A stretch of 26,085 nt of DNA. It comes from a virus. This document shows, one piece after another, positions 8,575 to 15,124 of this stretch; position 1 is the first letter of the stretch; the number at the start of each line of letters is the position of its first letter. Where the stretch lies: the IMG/VR virus record IMGVR_UViG_3300037808_000652, positions 1-26,085 of that record. One strand, 5' to 3'. The notes beneath the pieces were generated by a model. It saw only the letters and a list, made by a program, of their open reading frames with translations. It ran no database searches and was not told the origin of the DNA. The position numbers and the translations under genes were made by a program.

Positions 8575-8894
8575 TGAGCATCGAGCAATTAGAATATAAA
8601 ACCCAAGTCGTGAAACAATTAGATGCCTTTTTAAATGGGGGTTCAACTACCGCCAATAAGAAAAACTTAAACGAAAACCAGCACAAGGCGTTGTCATATT
8701 TAAAAGGTCAAGGAATTTGCCTCTTAGACAAGCCATCTAAAAAAACTGCTGGTTACGATACGTTAGACGAAAACGATAAGGCGGGGAGATATAGATTAAT
8801 CCCTGAACAGGAGTTTGTGGCCCAAAGATTACGCGGAATTTTTAAGACAGAAATTAAGGCACTTTTAAAACAGAAAAAAGCATTAAGGAGCTAG
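8574..8894 (+). CDS. Hypothetical small tail-module protein
   Basis: A 106-residue, Lys-rich, mainly helical protein; I do not recognise its family. Its ATG overlaps the stop of the tail-tip gene as TAATG, so it is translationally coupled to it, and the next gene follows after four bases. Visible features are a polar N-terminus (EQLEYKTQVVKQLDAFLNGG), a central NENQHKALSYLKGQGICLLD and a basic C-terminal helix (RLRGIFKTEIKALLKQKKALRS). Position suggests a fibre-attachment or tail accessory role, but this is inference only. Confidence 0.65.
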   Translation: MSIEQLEYKTQVVKQLDAFLNGGSTTANKKNLNENQHKALSYLKGQGICLLDKPSKKTAGYDTLDENDKAGRYRLIPEQEFVAQRLRGIFKTEIKALLKQKKALRS

Positions 8895-8898
8895 TGTA

Positions 8899-9954
8899 AT
8901 GGCGGAACATGATTATGCGTTAGCCAATGCTGACGGAGCAACATTTAGAGCGGATTTGAACAATGCGCTATCTGCTGTCGTTGGGCAAAACAGTAAGGCC
9001 ACCGCGCCAAGCACCACGTTTGCCTATATGCGTTGGTATGACACAACCGACAATTTGATTAAGGAAAGAAACGCGGGCGATTCCGCATGGATTACCTTAG
9101 GGAAATACGACCAAACCAATGGGAAAATTATTTGGTACGACTTCACCGGCGCGGATATTGCCAGCGCATCCACAACTGATCTTTCGGGGGCTACTGGCAA
9201 AACCGTAACCGTTACCGGAACCGTGACGATCGCGGGACTCGGAACCGTTGACGCTGGATTAATTTACAATTTGCATTTTTCTGACACAGGAACAATTACT
9301 CATAACGGTTCCTCAAATATATTGCCGGGAGGTGTGGATATAACTCGCGCCGCTGGCCATACTGCGCAAGTTTTAAGCTTAGGCTCTGGAAATTGGCGTT
9401 GGTTAAATTACCAAAGAGGGGATGGGTCGGTTGGTAAGCACAGCTTGTGGATTCCGTCAAGAGGGATGGAACCCGCAGAAACAAATGGTTGTGGAGCATG
9501 GACTAAATCAGAAACAACCGCAGGCCGCCCTGATGTTCACGGTATGCCGTTTGATGGTGGCACCGATGAGCATGCACAATTTAGCGTTGCTCTTGGGAGT
9601 TCTTACAATGGCTCTACTATTTCGTTTATTCCGGTATGGGCTGGACTTGATGCGGCGGCAACGTATGGGACGGATACGGTTTCATGGGCTTTGCAAGCAT
9701 TGGCAACTATAGATGATGCGACAATTGATGCGGCATTTGGAACGGCGGTTAATGTTACTGAAACAACTCCCAACACGGTAGAAGATATCAAATACGGGTC
9801 GGAAAGCTCTGCGATTACCATATCAGGCGCGGCGGATTCGGCCCTTACATGGTTCGATATTTATAGGGACGTTTCGGCGGACAGTATGAGCGAGGATGCC
9901 ACGTTAATTGGAATAATTTTATTTGTTACTACAAATGAGGCGGTGGACAGCTAA
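8899..9954 (+). CDS. Tail fibre / receptor-binding protein
   Basis: A 351-residue protein with AAGGAGC before its ATG. The first 70 residues (FRADLNNALSAVVGQNSKATAPSTTFAYMRWYDTTDNLIKERNAGDSAWITLG) are the recurrent N-terminal fibre module seen in marine and alphaproteobacterial phages. Residues 100-175 form a beta-rich repeat-like region (TVTVTGTVTIAGLGTVDAGL) and the rest is a Gly/Ser/Thr/Asp-rich putative receptor-binding head. It has no signal peptide or catalytic motif. It ends in TAATG, overlapping the next gene by one base. The probable role is adsorption. Confidence 0.75.
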   Translation: MAEHDYALANADGATFRADLNNALSAVVGQNSKATAPSTTFAYMRWYDTTDNLIKERNAGDSAWITLGKYDQTNGKIIWYDFTGADIASASTTDLSGATGKTVTVTGTVTIAGLGTVDAGLIYNLHFSDTGTITHNGSSNILPGGVDITRAAGHTAQVLSLGSGNWRWLNYQRGDGSVGKHSLWIPSRGMEPAETNGCGAWTKSETTAGRPDVHGMPFDGGTDEHAQFSVALGSSYNGSTISFIPVWAGLDAAATYGTDTVSWALQALATIDDATIDAAFGTAVNVTETTPNTVEDIKYGSESSAITISGAADSALTWFDIYRDVSADSMSEDATLIGIILFVTTNEAVDS

Positions 9955-10388
9955 TGACAACTTGGGTAAAGATTGACCGGGCTACCGGCAAAGATTTGAA
10001 ATACAAAAAAGCAGATTCGCTTAAACGTGATTTTTCTAAAAAATATGTTTGGATTGAGTTTCAGGAAGGCGCACAACCTATTTATAATCCAGAAACGCAA
10101 AAGATCGTTAAGGCGGTAACACAGCCAGACCTTTCTAATTTGTCTATTGATGTTGACCCTACCGCAAAGCGTATAGAGGGCTGGACTATTGTCGCTCTCG
10201 ACACAGCAGAGCTTGAAATTATTAAGAACAATAAAATCGCAAGAACTGACAATGGTCTTATTAGAGCTTTGGAAGACATTTTGGCGTTGATTGCTCAAGG
10301 CAAACCACTAAACAAAAATAATCTTCCTGCAAGCGCCATAGATAAAGTGAATGAGCGCAGATCATATAGAGGGGGGTTGCCTGTCTAA
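9954..10388 (+). CDS. Hypothetical tail-fibre-associated protein
   Basis: A 144-residue protein coupled by TAATG both to the fibre gene upstream and to the discoidin-like gene downstream. It opens TTWVKIDRATGKDLKYKKADS and has a middle NPETQKIVKAVTQPDLSNLSIDVDPTAKRIEGW, which looks like the fold of small fibre-tip or fibre-assembly proteins that follow fibre genes. The C-terminal third is helical and polar. I do not recognise a named family, and the function is inferred from position. Confidence 0.6.
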   Translation: MTTWVKIDRATGKDLKYKKADSLKRDFSKKYVWIEFQEGAQPIYNPETQKIVKAVTQPDLSNLSIDVDPTAKRIEGWTIVALDTAELEIIKNNKIARTDNGLIRALEDILALIAQGKPLNKNNLPASAIDKVNERRSYRGGLPV

Positions 10389-10906
10389 TGCTTAACTATT
10401 TACAGTCAGGGATTTTATCTGGCGGAGGATGCACTAAAGAAAATGTAGCTATTAATTATGCAACTGGAACCTTGATGACTGCATGGGGTGATAGTAAGCC
10501 GTTGTTAGACACAAACGTGGGGAATGAGTTTGATGGCAACAGCGCTCAAGATAATTTTAATACGGCAGCTAAAACAGCGGGTGCGACAGAATACGCAGCG
10601 GGTAAAGATTGGGGGGCGGGTAACGGTAAGGCTATAGGACAAGTTAAGTTCTATGGAAATACTGTAAATGGTTTCGGTTCAAGTGGTGTCCGTACTTTCA
10701 CATATTATCTTGAAGGTTCCAATGATGATTCTACCTATACGCAGCTTGCAACAGTTGCCATTTTAGACCCCGGCGATAACACAGAACAGACTCTTGAAAG
10801 TGGGGATAAGGTTACAACTTATAGGTATGTCAGGCTAAGGTGTACTTTTACTGTGTTGAATGGGACTTTGTGTGAAATACAATTTTTTGAATGGAAATGC
10901 CCTTAA
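10388..10906 (+). CDS. Discoidin (F5/8 type C)-like carbohydrate-binding tail protein
   Basis: A 172-residue protein. Residues about 75-170 read IGQVKFYGNTVNGFG...FTYYLEGSNDDSTYTQLATV...YRYVRLRCT...EIQFFEW, the order of a galactose-binding/F5-8 type C jelly-roll ('Y.lEgSnDg..wt.La' then 'YRYvRlr' then 'l.Ei.f'). Such domains bind glycans, so this is a plausible receptor-recognition subunit or fibre tip. The gene starts at ATG 10388, sharing a base with the preceding TAA. A gap of 117 bases without a supported gene follows. Confidence 0.7.
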   Translation: MLNYLQSGILSGGGCTKENVAINYATGTLMTAWGDSKPLLDTNVGNEFDGNSAQDNFNTAAKTAGATEYAAGKDWGAGNGKAIGQVKFYGNTVNGFGSSGVRTFTYYLEGSNDDSTYTQLATVAILDPGDNTEQTLESGDKVTTYRYVRLRCTFTVLNGTLCEIQFFEWKCP

Positions 10907-11023
10907 TTAATCATTGGGTTTAACGCTGGCATCTTCGACAAAAGAGCCTAGATTTTTAATGTATGCCACAGTTGATGATGATTTCACACCACAAACTATA
11001 GCTTATCCATAATAGGAGAATAA

Positions 11024-11281
11024 ATGATCCCCCCTGAATACATGGAAATTTTAAAAGGCATCGGCCCTATTGGGATTTTTTGTTTAATCCTTTTTAAATT
11101 GTGGTCGGATTGGGACGTTAAGCGCAAGGGGCAAGATCCAAAGGAAACTACCCGCGCCAATATTGAAGAAATAAAAACGGTAGCCTGCGTCACCCGTAAC
11201 ATAGTTGAAGATGTGCAAAAAGACGCGGAAGCAACCCGCAAAATGTTAACCGATTACTTGATAAGCAAAGGCGGAAAATAA
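11024..11281 (+). CDS. Small single-TM membrane protein (holin-like candidate)
   Basis: An 85-residue protein with one hydrophobic segment at residues 8-24 (ILKGIGPIGIFCLILFKLW), then a charged helical tail (DVKRKGQDPKETTRANIEEIKT...EDVQKDAEATRKML). AGGAGA lies six bases before the ATG. Being last in the late operon, with one TM and a cytoplasmic-type charged tail, fits a class III-like holin or a small phage membrane protein. No endolysin or spanin is adjacent, so lysis function is only a suggestion. Its stop overlaps a second membrane peptide by TAATG. Confidence 0.7.
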   Translation: MIPPEYMEILKGIGPIGIFCLILFKLWSDWDVKRKGQDPKETTRANIEEIKTVACVTRNIVEDVQKDAEATRKMLTDYLISKGGK

Positions 11282-11340
11282 TGATCGAATTTATTATTTG
11301 CGTTGGCGGTCTAGTGTTCTTTTTCCTCCATCGCGTCTAA
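11281..11340 (+). CDS. 19-residue hydrophobic peptide
   Basis: A tiny frame, ATG 11281 to TAA 11340, whose start shares a base with the stop of the preceding membrane protein (TAATG), a pattern used by most coupled gene pairs in this operon. The peptide MIEFIICVGGLVFFFLHRV is almost wholly hydrophobic with a basic C-terminus, i.e. a single TM helix. It could be a companion of the holin-like protein. The same bases also encode, on the other strand, the end of the Cys-rich frame behind the repressor, so only one of the two may be real. Confidence 0.4.
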   Translation: MIEFIICVGGLVFFFLHRV

Positions 11341-11491
11341 ACGGAACCCCTGTTGCGTGGGATTGTTTGCAATGGGCGGATGCCAGGGTGTAGCCGCAGT
11401 CCAAACACTCAACCGGCGCTGGTTTCTTATATTCACATATACGGACAATCTTAGCGCTTACTGCTTGCGTTTTTGGTGTTGGGGATCGCCG
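11294..11491 (-). other. Cys-rich frame reachable from the repressor gene by -1 frameshift
   Basis: On the minus strand, the frame one base back from the repressor frame is open from about 11540 to tandem TAA TAA stops (first stop 11296-11294). It contains no ATG, GTG or TTG before the coding-looking part. After the slip it would add 65 residues, including IVRICEYKKPAPVECLDCGY then AHCKQSHATGVPFRRDGG, with Cys at extension positions 19, 29, 32 and 41 that could bind zinc. The heptamer G-GGG-GGC lies in the correct repressor frame at 11497-11491. Alternatives: an indel or sequencing error in the G6 run, meaning the repressor is really longer, or a decayed separate gene. Confidence 0.45.
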
Positions 11492-11817
11492 CCCCCCAAT
11501 TTTCCCGCGATGGCTCGATCTTGATATTCTTCTAATTTTTTATTTAAACGGTGGATCTCTTTTAGATATTCAACTTCTTTCAATTCTAATTCCTCCACTT
11601 GCTTTGTTGTGGTTGCAAATTCAAGCCCAACAAGCTCATCGAAAGACCACTTTTTGCGGACACAAACATCCGCCAATTTATCCAGCGGGAACTTATTGCG
11701 CTTCACATAATTAGAAATATTGGCGTTGGAAGTTTTGAGCGCCTTAGCAACTTCCACATTGGAAGTAACGCCTAATTTTTCCTTTAACATTCCGAGTATT
11801 TCTATTGCATTGCGCAA
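11458..11817 (-). CDS. CI-type phage repressor (helix-turn-helix)
   Basis: About 119 residues. The N-terminal part NAIEILGMLKEKLGVTSNVEVAKALKTSNANISNYVKRNKFPLDKLADVCVRKKWSFDELVGLE matches the phage CI repressor HTH family (PF07022). A helical segment (VEELELKEVEYLKEIHRLNKKLEEY) follows for oligomerisation. There is no S24 peptidase domain, so RecA-dependent self-cleavage is not expected. The start is unclear: TTG 11817 keeps the first helix; ATG 11790 would cut it; TTG 11868 would place the operator inside the gene. No good ribosome site is seen for any of them. It is transcribed away from the rightward promoter and probably represses it to hold lysogeny. Confidence 0.8.
   Translation of the reverse strand: MRNAIEILGMLKEKLGVTSNVEVAKALKTSNANISNYVKRNKFPLDKLADVCVRKKWSFDELVGLEFATTTKQVEELELKEVEYLKEIHRLNKKLEEYQDRAIAGKLGGGDPQHQKRKQ
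11491..11497 (-). promoter_or_regulatory. Candidate -1 slippery heptamer G-GGG-GGC in the repressor gene
   Basis: In the repressor reading frame the bases fall as G, GGG, GGC, the X-XXY-YYZ layout. Slippage would fuse the repressor to the Cys-rich frame ending at 11294. A run of six G is also a common place for sequence errors. Confidence 0.35.
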
Positions 11818-11850
11818 AATAATATAAGAAGCGAGTGATTGCAAAAAAAA

Positions 11851-11911
11851 GTTACACAGTTGTAACAATTCAGTTGACAGATATTAACAATATGTGTATT
11901 ATTGCTAACAG
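11851..11911. promoter_or_regulatory. Operator region of the lysogeny switch
   Basis: A perfect inverted repeat GTTACACAGTTGTAAC (6-bp arms, 4-bp centre) lies at 11851-11866. TAACAA/TAACAG half-site-like words recur at 11863, 11885 and 11906, spaced 22 and 21 bases, i.e. two helical turns, and a second small palindrome ATATTAACAATAT lies at 11881-11893. These overlap the -35 to -10 region of the rightward promoter, so repressor bound here would block it. The assignment of the CI-type protein to these sites is inference. Confidence 0.6.
11874..11902 (+). promoter_or_regulatory. Strong sigma70-type rightward promoter (PR-like)
   Basis: TTGACA at 11874-11879 and TATTAT at 11897-11902 are separated by exactly 17 bases. 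The predicted start is near 11909, reading into the leader and the recombination/replication genes. It is the best promoter match I found in the window and is buried in the operator repeats. Confidence 0.8.
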
Positions 11912-12140
11912 ATTGTGAATAACCTTTTATTGGAAAAGGATTAAATGTTTAATAAGTTATTACCACTTCTTAGTGTAGGCGTTTCCCCTACAAAGTCAAA
12001 TGTAAAACAAGGATGTGCATTATATAGGAAACCCAATACAGGCCCACAAGCTAGCCGTAATTCAATCTATTCCGCGCCTATCATTATAGAGCGTGGAACC
12101 TTCCAAAGCCTCCACCGGATAATCGGCGGGGGCTTTTCTA
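11909..12140 (+). ncRNA. Short PR leader transcript ending in an intrinsic terminator
   Basis: From the predicted start of the rightward promoter to the hairpin-terminator there are about 230 bases. They hold no convincing large gene and the unit is punctuated like a separate small RNA or an attenuated leader. A 67-codon frame (11945-12148, with AAAAGGA four bases before ATG) lies inside but runs through the terminator hairpin and has no recognisable features. The leader may be the site of early transcription control (termination/antitermination) or encode a small peptide. Confidence 0.45.
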
Positions 12141-12148
12141 ATAACTAA
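11945..12148 (+). CDS. Doubtful 67-residue protein in the PR leader
   Basis: Begins MFNKLLPLLSVGVSPTKS after a plausible AAAAGGA ribosome site, where a Cro-like gene would be expected. It has no HTH pattern and its last dozen codons are the stem of the terminator at 12105-12137, so transcripts that terminate would lack a stop codon. It could be a real leader peptide or chance. Confidence 0.25.
   Translation: MFNKLLPLLSVGVSPTKSNVKQGCALYRKPNTGPQASRNSIYSAPIIIERGTFQSLHRIIGGGFSNN
12105..12138 (+). terminator. Intrinsic terminator after the PR leader
   Basis: AAAGCCTCC (12105-12113) pairs with GGGGGCTTT (12128-12136), continued by CCG/CGG around a GATAAT loop after one mismatch, and is followed by TTTTC. 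Its position about 200 bases into the rightward transcript resembles tR1-type early terminators. Confidence 0.65.
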
Positions 12149-12309
12149 CAAAAAAACAATTTAATAGCCATGAAATTTTACGGAGACAGTTGCCACTTAT
12201 TCATAAAAGTATAGCACATCGCTATAAGGATATTGAAAACAATAGCTAGTTAAGCGCGTGCGGGTAGCGAAAAACACACCGCAAACAGAAACCCTAACAG
12301 GAGAAAAGA
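12141..12309 (+). other. Gap between leader terminator and recT-like gene
   Basis: No gene is supported. It contains a perfect palindrome TATAGC-ACATC-GCTATA at 12210-12226 that could be a protein site, an imperfect hairpin TGCGGGT...ACCGCA around 12260-12284, and then the CCCTAACAGGAGAA element before the ATG at 12310. Confidence 0.5.
12292..12305 (+). repeat. Start-associated element, copy 1 (CCCTAACAGGAGAA)
   Basis: Lies four bases before the ATG of the RecT-like gene. The GGAG is the ribosome site; the CCCTAAC block upstream is shared by ten other copies in the window. Confidence 0.85.
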
Positions 12310-13242
12310 ATGAATCAATTAGTAAAACATTCCCACAACTTTTTACAACCGACCAACTTGGATGAGGCAATTCAATTTGCAGAAAAAATTAGCAATTCCG
12401 CTTTGGTGCCTACCGCGTACAAGGGAAAGCCAGATGATATTTTATGCGCCATTGGCTACGGTGCGGAATTAAACCTTTCCGCCTTCCAGAGTTTGCAAGG
12501 GGTTTTAGTTGTTAATGGTAAAGCCTCTTTATGGGGTGACACCTTAATTGCCATGGCAATAGGCCATTCGGAGTGTGAGGATTTCAAGGAATGGATCGAG
12601 GGTGAGGACGATAAGCGGATTGCCCATTGTGAAATCAAAAGGAAGGGGAAGAAAACCCCGTTCAAAAAATCCTTCTCTATAAAGGATGCGAAACGGGCAA
12701 CCTTATGGAATAAAAAAGGGCCGTGGCGTGATTATCCGATGGTAATGCTACAACAGCGGGCAACCTGTTTTTCTATTCGCCGTGCCTTTGCCGATACCCT
12801 TAAAGGTTTTACGACCATTGAGGAAGTAATTGATATCCCCGGCAACGAAAATGTTATTGATGTTGGGGAGCAGTACCCGCCGCTAGAAGTTGCGTTGACA
12901 GAAGAAACCCCACCCATCACAAAAGAATCCCAAGCCGAGGAAGTTAAGGAGCAGGACGATTTGCCGATTACTTCCGGCACCGAAAAAACAGAGCAGGAAA
13001 AAACCGAGGCAATGGTTGACGAATTTATTGACGATGTAAAGGACAAGTCAAAAGATTTCATTTCCAAAAAACAGCAAACGGAATTTGTGAAACTTGTAAC
13101 CAGTACCGGCCTATCTAAGAAGGCGGCGATTGCGTTACTGAAAACCAACAAAATCAAAAAGAGCGCCGAAATCCCAAAAGACAAATTCGATCACATCAGG
13201 AATGAAGTTGTGCGGATTGGAAAGGAAATGGCGAAAAAGTGA
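12310..13242 (+). CDS. recT: RecT-family single-strand annealing protein
   Basis: A 310-residue protein. Residues 15-170 follow the RecT plan: AEKISNSALVPTAYKGKPDDILCAIGYGAELNLSAFQSLQGVLVVNGKASLWGDTLIAMA, then a polar loop, then KRATLWNKKGPWRDYPMVMLQQRATCFSIRRAFADTLKG. The residues after about 200 are an acidic Glu/Lys linker and a small helical C-terminal domain (FVKLVTSTGLSKKAAIALLKTNKIKKSAEIP). It would anneal ssDNA during phage recombination and replication. A RecE-type exonuclease is not seen next to it; the DUF1064 protein at 18984 or the metallophosphoesterase could supply nuclease activity. It overlaps the following gene by four bases (GTGA). Confidence 0.85.
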   Translation: MNQLVKHSHNFLQPTNLDEAIQFAEKISNSALVPTAYKGKPDDILCAIGYGAELNLSAFQSLQGVLVVNGKASLWGDTLIAMAIGHSECEDFKEWIEGEDDKRIAHCEIKRKGKKTPFKKSFSIKDAKRATLWNKKGPWRDYPMVMLQQRATCFSIRRAFADTLKGFTTIEEVIDIPGNENVIDVGEQYPPLEVALTEETPPITKESQAEEVKEQDDLPITSGTEKTEQEKTEAMVDEFIDDVKDKSKDFISKKQQTEFVKLVTSTGLSKKAAIALLKTNKIKKSAEIPKDKFDHIRNEVVRIGKEMAKK

Positions 13243-13931
13243 ACCAACTCACTACAGAAAAAACGGTTGATGTTGGGGCGGATTTAAAACGCCGCGCCAA
13301 CTTGGTTGTGGCTAACGTGAAATTACTTGTAGTTAAGAATGACGATGATCTTACCAAAGCCGACAAGCTGGTTTCTGAATGGCACTCCCTTTCAAAAGGG
13401 ATAAAGGAATACTGGAAACCGATCAAGAGTAACGCAAAAAGTATTCTGGACGATGCCAAGGGGAAGGAAAGCCAGATGCTAGACCCAATCGCGGAAGGTT
13501 CGAAAGCCGTTGTTGAAAAGATGGCGGCGTATATAAAAGATCGTGACGAAATCCTGCAAGCCGAGATAGACAAAAAGAAGCAAGAAGAAAAAGATGCGGC
13601 GGAATTAGCGGCCTTCGAAATGGCAGAGGAAGGATTACCCGATGAGGCCATTAAATCAATGGAGGAATTGGCGGTAAATCCTGCCCCTGTCCAACTTGCA
13701 CACAAAACAATAAAAACTAAAACCACAATCAAGGACGATTGGGATGTTGAGGTGGTAAACGGGCAGGAAGCCCAAATACCACACGAACATTTAATTCCGG
13801 CAAATGAGGCCATGCGGAAGGCGGTTGCCGCCAATATCAAAAAGCTGGTAGTTGCTAAAAGTGGGAACATTGAGATAGCCGGAATCAGAATTACCAAAAA
13901 AGTCGGCTCAATCAAACGCGCCAGTAAGTAG
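13239..13931 (+). CDS. Coiled-coil recombination-module protein
   Basis: A 230-residue protein starting with GTG at 13239, overlapping the RecT-like stop. Residues 30-140 are long charged helices (SEWHSLSKGIKEYWKPIKSNAKSILDDAKGKESQMLDPIAEGSKAVVEKMAAYIKDRDEILQAEIDKKKQEEK) that look coiled-coil. The C-terminus (NIKKLVVAKSGNIEIAGIRITKKVGS) is a small conserved module common in phage proteins next to recT/bet genes. I do not recognise an enzyme motif. It probably works with the annealase, perhaps as a Gam-like or nuclease-partner protein; this rests on the context. Confidence 0.7.
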   Translation: MNQLTTEKTVDVGADLKRRANLVVANVKLLVVKNDDDLTKADKLVSEWHSLSKGIKEYWKPIKSNAKSILDDAKGKESQMLDPIAEGSKAVVEKMAAYIKDRDEILQAEIDKKKQEEKDAAELAAFEMAEEGLPDEAIKSMEELAVNPAPVQLAHKTIKTKTTIKDDWDVEVVNGQEAQIPHEHLIPANEAMRKAVAANIKKLVVAKSGNIEIAGIRITKKVGSIKRASK

Positions 13932-13945
13932 GCGTATTTTTAAAT

Positions 13946-13959
13946 CCCTAACAGGAGAA
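13946..13959 (+). repeat. Start-associated element, copy 2 (CCCTAACAGGAGAA)
   Basis: Seven bases before the ATG of the DUF669-like gene; identical to copy 1. Confidence 0.85.
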
Positions 13960-13966
13960 TTTTAGA

Positions 13967-14362
13967 ATGAAATTTAAAGAAGATGATTGCAGTGAGGGAA
14001 TGGAACCGCGAACCGAGGGTGTTTATTCCGGTGTCGTGGCGGAAGTGGAAGAAAAGCTAACAAAGAATGACGATGATATGTGGTCGATCAAATTTGAAGA
14101 TGAGGAAGATGGGCAAACCCTTTGTTACGACAACCTAGTTTTCAGCAAAAGCGGCAAGGGAATCGCGTTTACCAAGCTGAAAAACTTGGGCGTGGAAAAG
14201 GTCGATGGTTGTTACGAGTGCGAAAGCCAAGATTTGATCGGCAAAACCGTTCAACTGAATCTGGTTGAGGAAACATACAACAACAAAACCCACCTAACGC
14301 CGGATATTAACGCCGATGGTTTTGGTTATCAGTTGATTGAAAGCGATGATCCCGGCTTTTAA
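13967..14362 (+). CDS. DUF669-like ssDNA-associated protein
   Basis: A 131-residue acidic protein. The pattern EGVYSGVVAEVEEKLTKNDDDMWSIKFE...TLCYDNLVFSKSGKGIAFTKLKNLGVE...CESQDLIGKTVQLNLVEETYNNKTHLTPDI fits the phage DUF669 plan (an OB-like beta domain with 'G.Y...I...E', 'L...LG', 'L.G......L'). Members sit with recT and replication genes and may be single-strand binding proteins. The acidic C-terminus (ESDDPGF) ends in Phe, as in SSB tails that recruit partners. A strong terminator follows, so this closes a transcription segment. Confidence 0.7.
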   Translation: MKFKEDDCSEGMEPRTEGVYSGVVAEVEEKLTKNDDDMWSIKFEDEEDGQTLCYDNLVFSKSGKGIAFTKLKNLGVEKVDGCYECESQDLIGKTVQLNLVEETYNNKTHLTPDINADGFGYQLIESDDPGF

Positions 14363-14385
14363 TTTAGCCAGGGGGAATGTTTAGC

Positions 14386-14416
14386 CCCGCCTCTTAATTG
14401 AGGCGGGTACTTTTTG
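14386..14416 (+). terminator. Intrinsic terminator
   Basis: A perfect 8-bp stem CCCGCCTC/GAGGCGGG around TTAATT (14386-14407), followed by TACTTTTT. It separates the recombination genes from the replication genes, implying either partial read-through, antitermination or a promoter in the short gap. Confidence 0.85.
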
Positions 14417-14440
14417 GGATGGGAATTTTTGGAGTAAAAA

Positions 14441-15124
14441 ATGCTTTGGTTCAAAATGAAAACCGACAATCTTGAAGATCCATTTATATATGACTTGATT
14501 TCGCACCACGGCGCGAATGGCTACATGGTTTATTTCGGCGTAGTCAGTTTAATTTGCCGCGAAAATGGCAAGGAATGTACTGGTAAAGCGGATTTTTCAC
14601 AAACTTATCTTTGCCAGAAGTTGAGGTTGCGTTGGCCTACTGTCGAGCGGGTGTTGGCCTTCTGTCAGGCGGAAGGCAAACTTACGTTCAACAAAGTCGA
14701 AAACAAGTTGGCCTTCGATTTGCCTAAGATCAAGGATATCAGAGACGAGTACAGCAGGAAGTCCGGACACAAGCAGGAGGTTGTCAGGCATAAGAAAGAA
14801 GAAAAAAAGAATACAGATACAGAGCCGAAAAAAGTTGTTTGTGTGAATGGGAAAACAGTGCGGGAAAACTTTGACGAGGATTGGAAAAATTACAGACGGA
14901 AGGAAGGGAACAAGGAAAAGGCGTTTAAGTGCTACCAGAAAAATATCGGATCGGATTTCAATAAACGCGCCAAATTCCACGCACAGGTGATAGCCCAAAA
15001 CGAAACATACCCCGATGGGAAATATTTATTGGGGGCGGAAAAGTTTTTCAGGAATTGGGAAAGTTTAGAATTTGCGGGGAACCCTAGAGTCGCGGATACC
15101 AAATTGAAAGGGCTTGTGCTATGA
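14441..15124 (+). CDS. Phage replication initiator (DUF4373/DnaD-like)
   Basis: A 227-residue protein. The N-terminus WFKMKTDNLEDPFIYDLISHHGANGYMVYFGVVSLICREN is the winged-helix opening of phage replication organiser proteins. The middle (RHKKEEKKNTDTEPKKV) is a basic/polar linker and the C-terminus (FDEDWKNYRRKEGNKEKAFKCYQKN...GKYLLGAEKFFRNWESLE) is a small conserved domain found at the end of many phage replication proteins. It probably binds an origin and loads the downstream primase-helicase, whose ATG it overlaps by four bases (ATGA). No iterated origin repeats are obvious in the gene. GGAG lies six bases before its ATG. Confidence 0.72.
   Translation: MLWFKMKTDNLEDPFIYDLISHHGANGYMVYFGVVSLICRENGKECTGKADFSQTYLCQKLRLRWPTVERVLAFCQAEGKLTFNKVENKLAFDLPKIKDIRDEYSRKSGHKQEVVRHKKEEKKNTDTEPKKVVCVNGKTVRENFDEDWKNYRRKEGNKEKAFKCYQKNIGSDFNKRAKFHAQVIAQNETYPDGKYLLGAEKFFRNWESLEFAGNPRVADTKLKGLVL

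Noticed and set aside
10911-11012. A 33-codon frame (contains LASSTKEPRFLMYATVDD)
   Set aside because: It reads like protein, but only a TTG start without a ribosome site is available. It may be a remnant of a fibre-gene end; not strong enough to annotate.
12190-12228. A promoter at TTGCCA...TATAGC upstream of the RecT-like gene
   Set aside because: The spacing is 14 bases and the -10 match is poor; the palindrome is kept only as a possible protein site.
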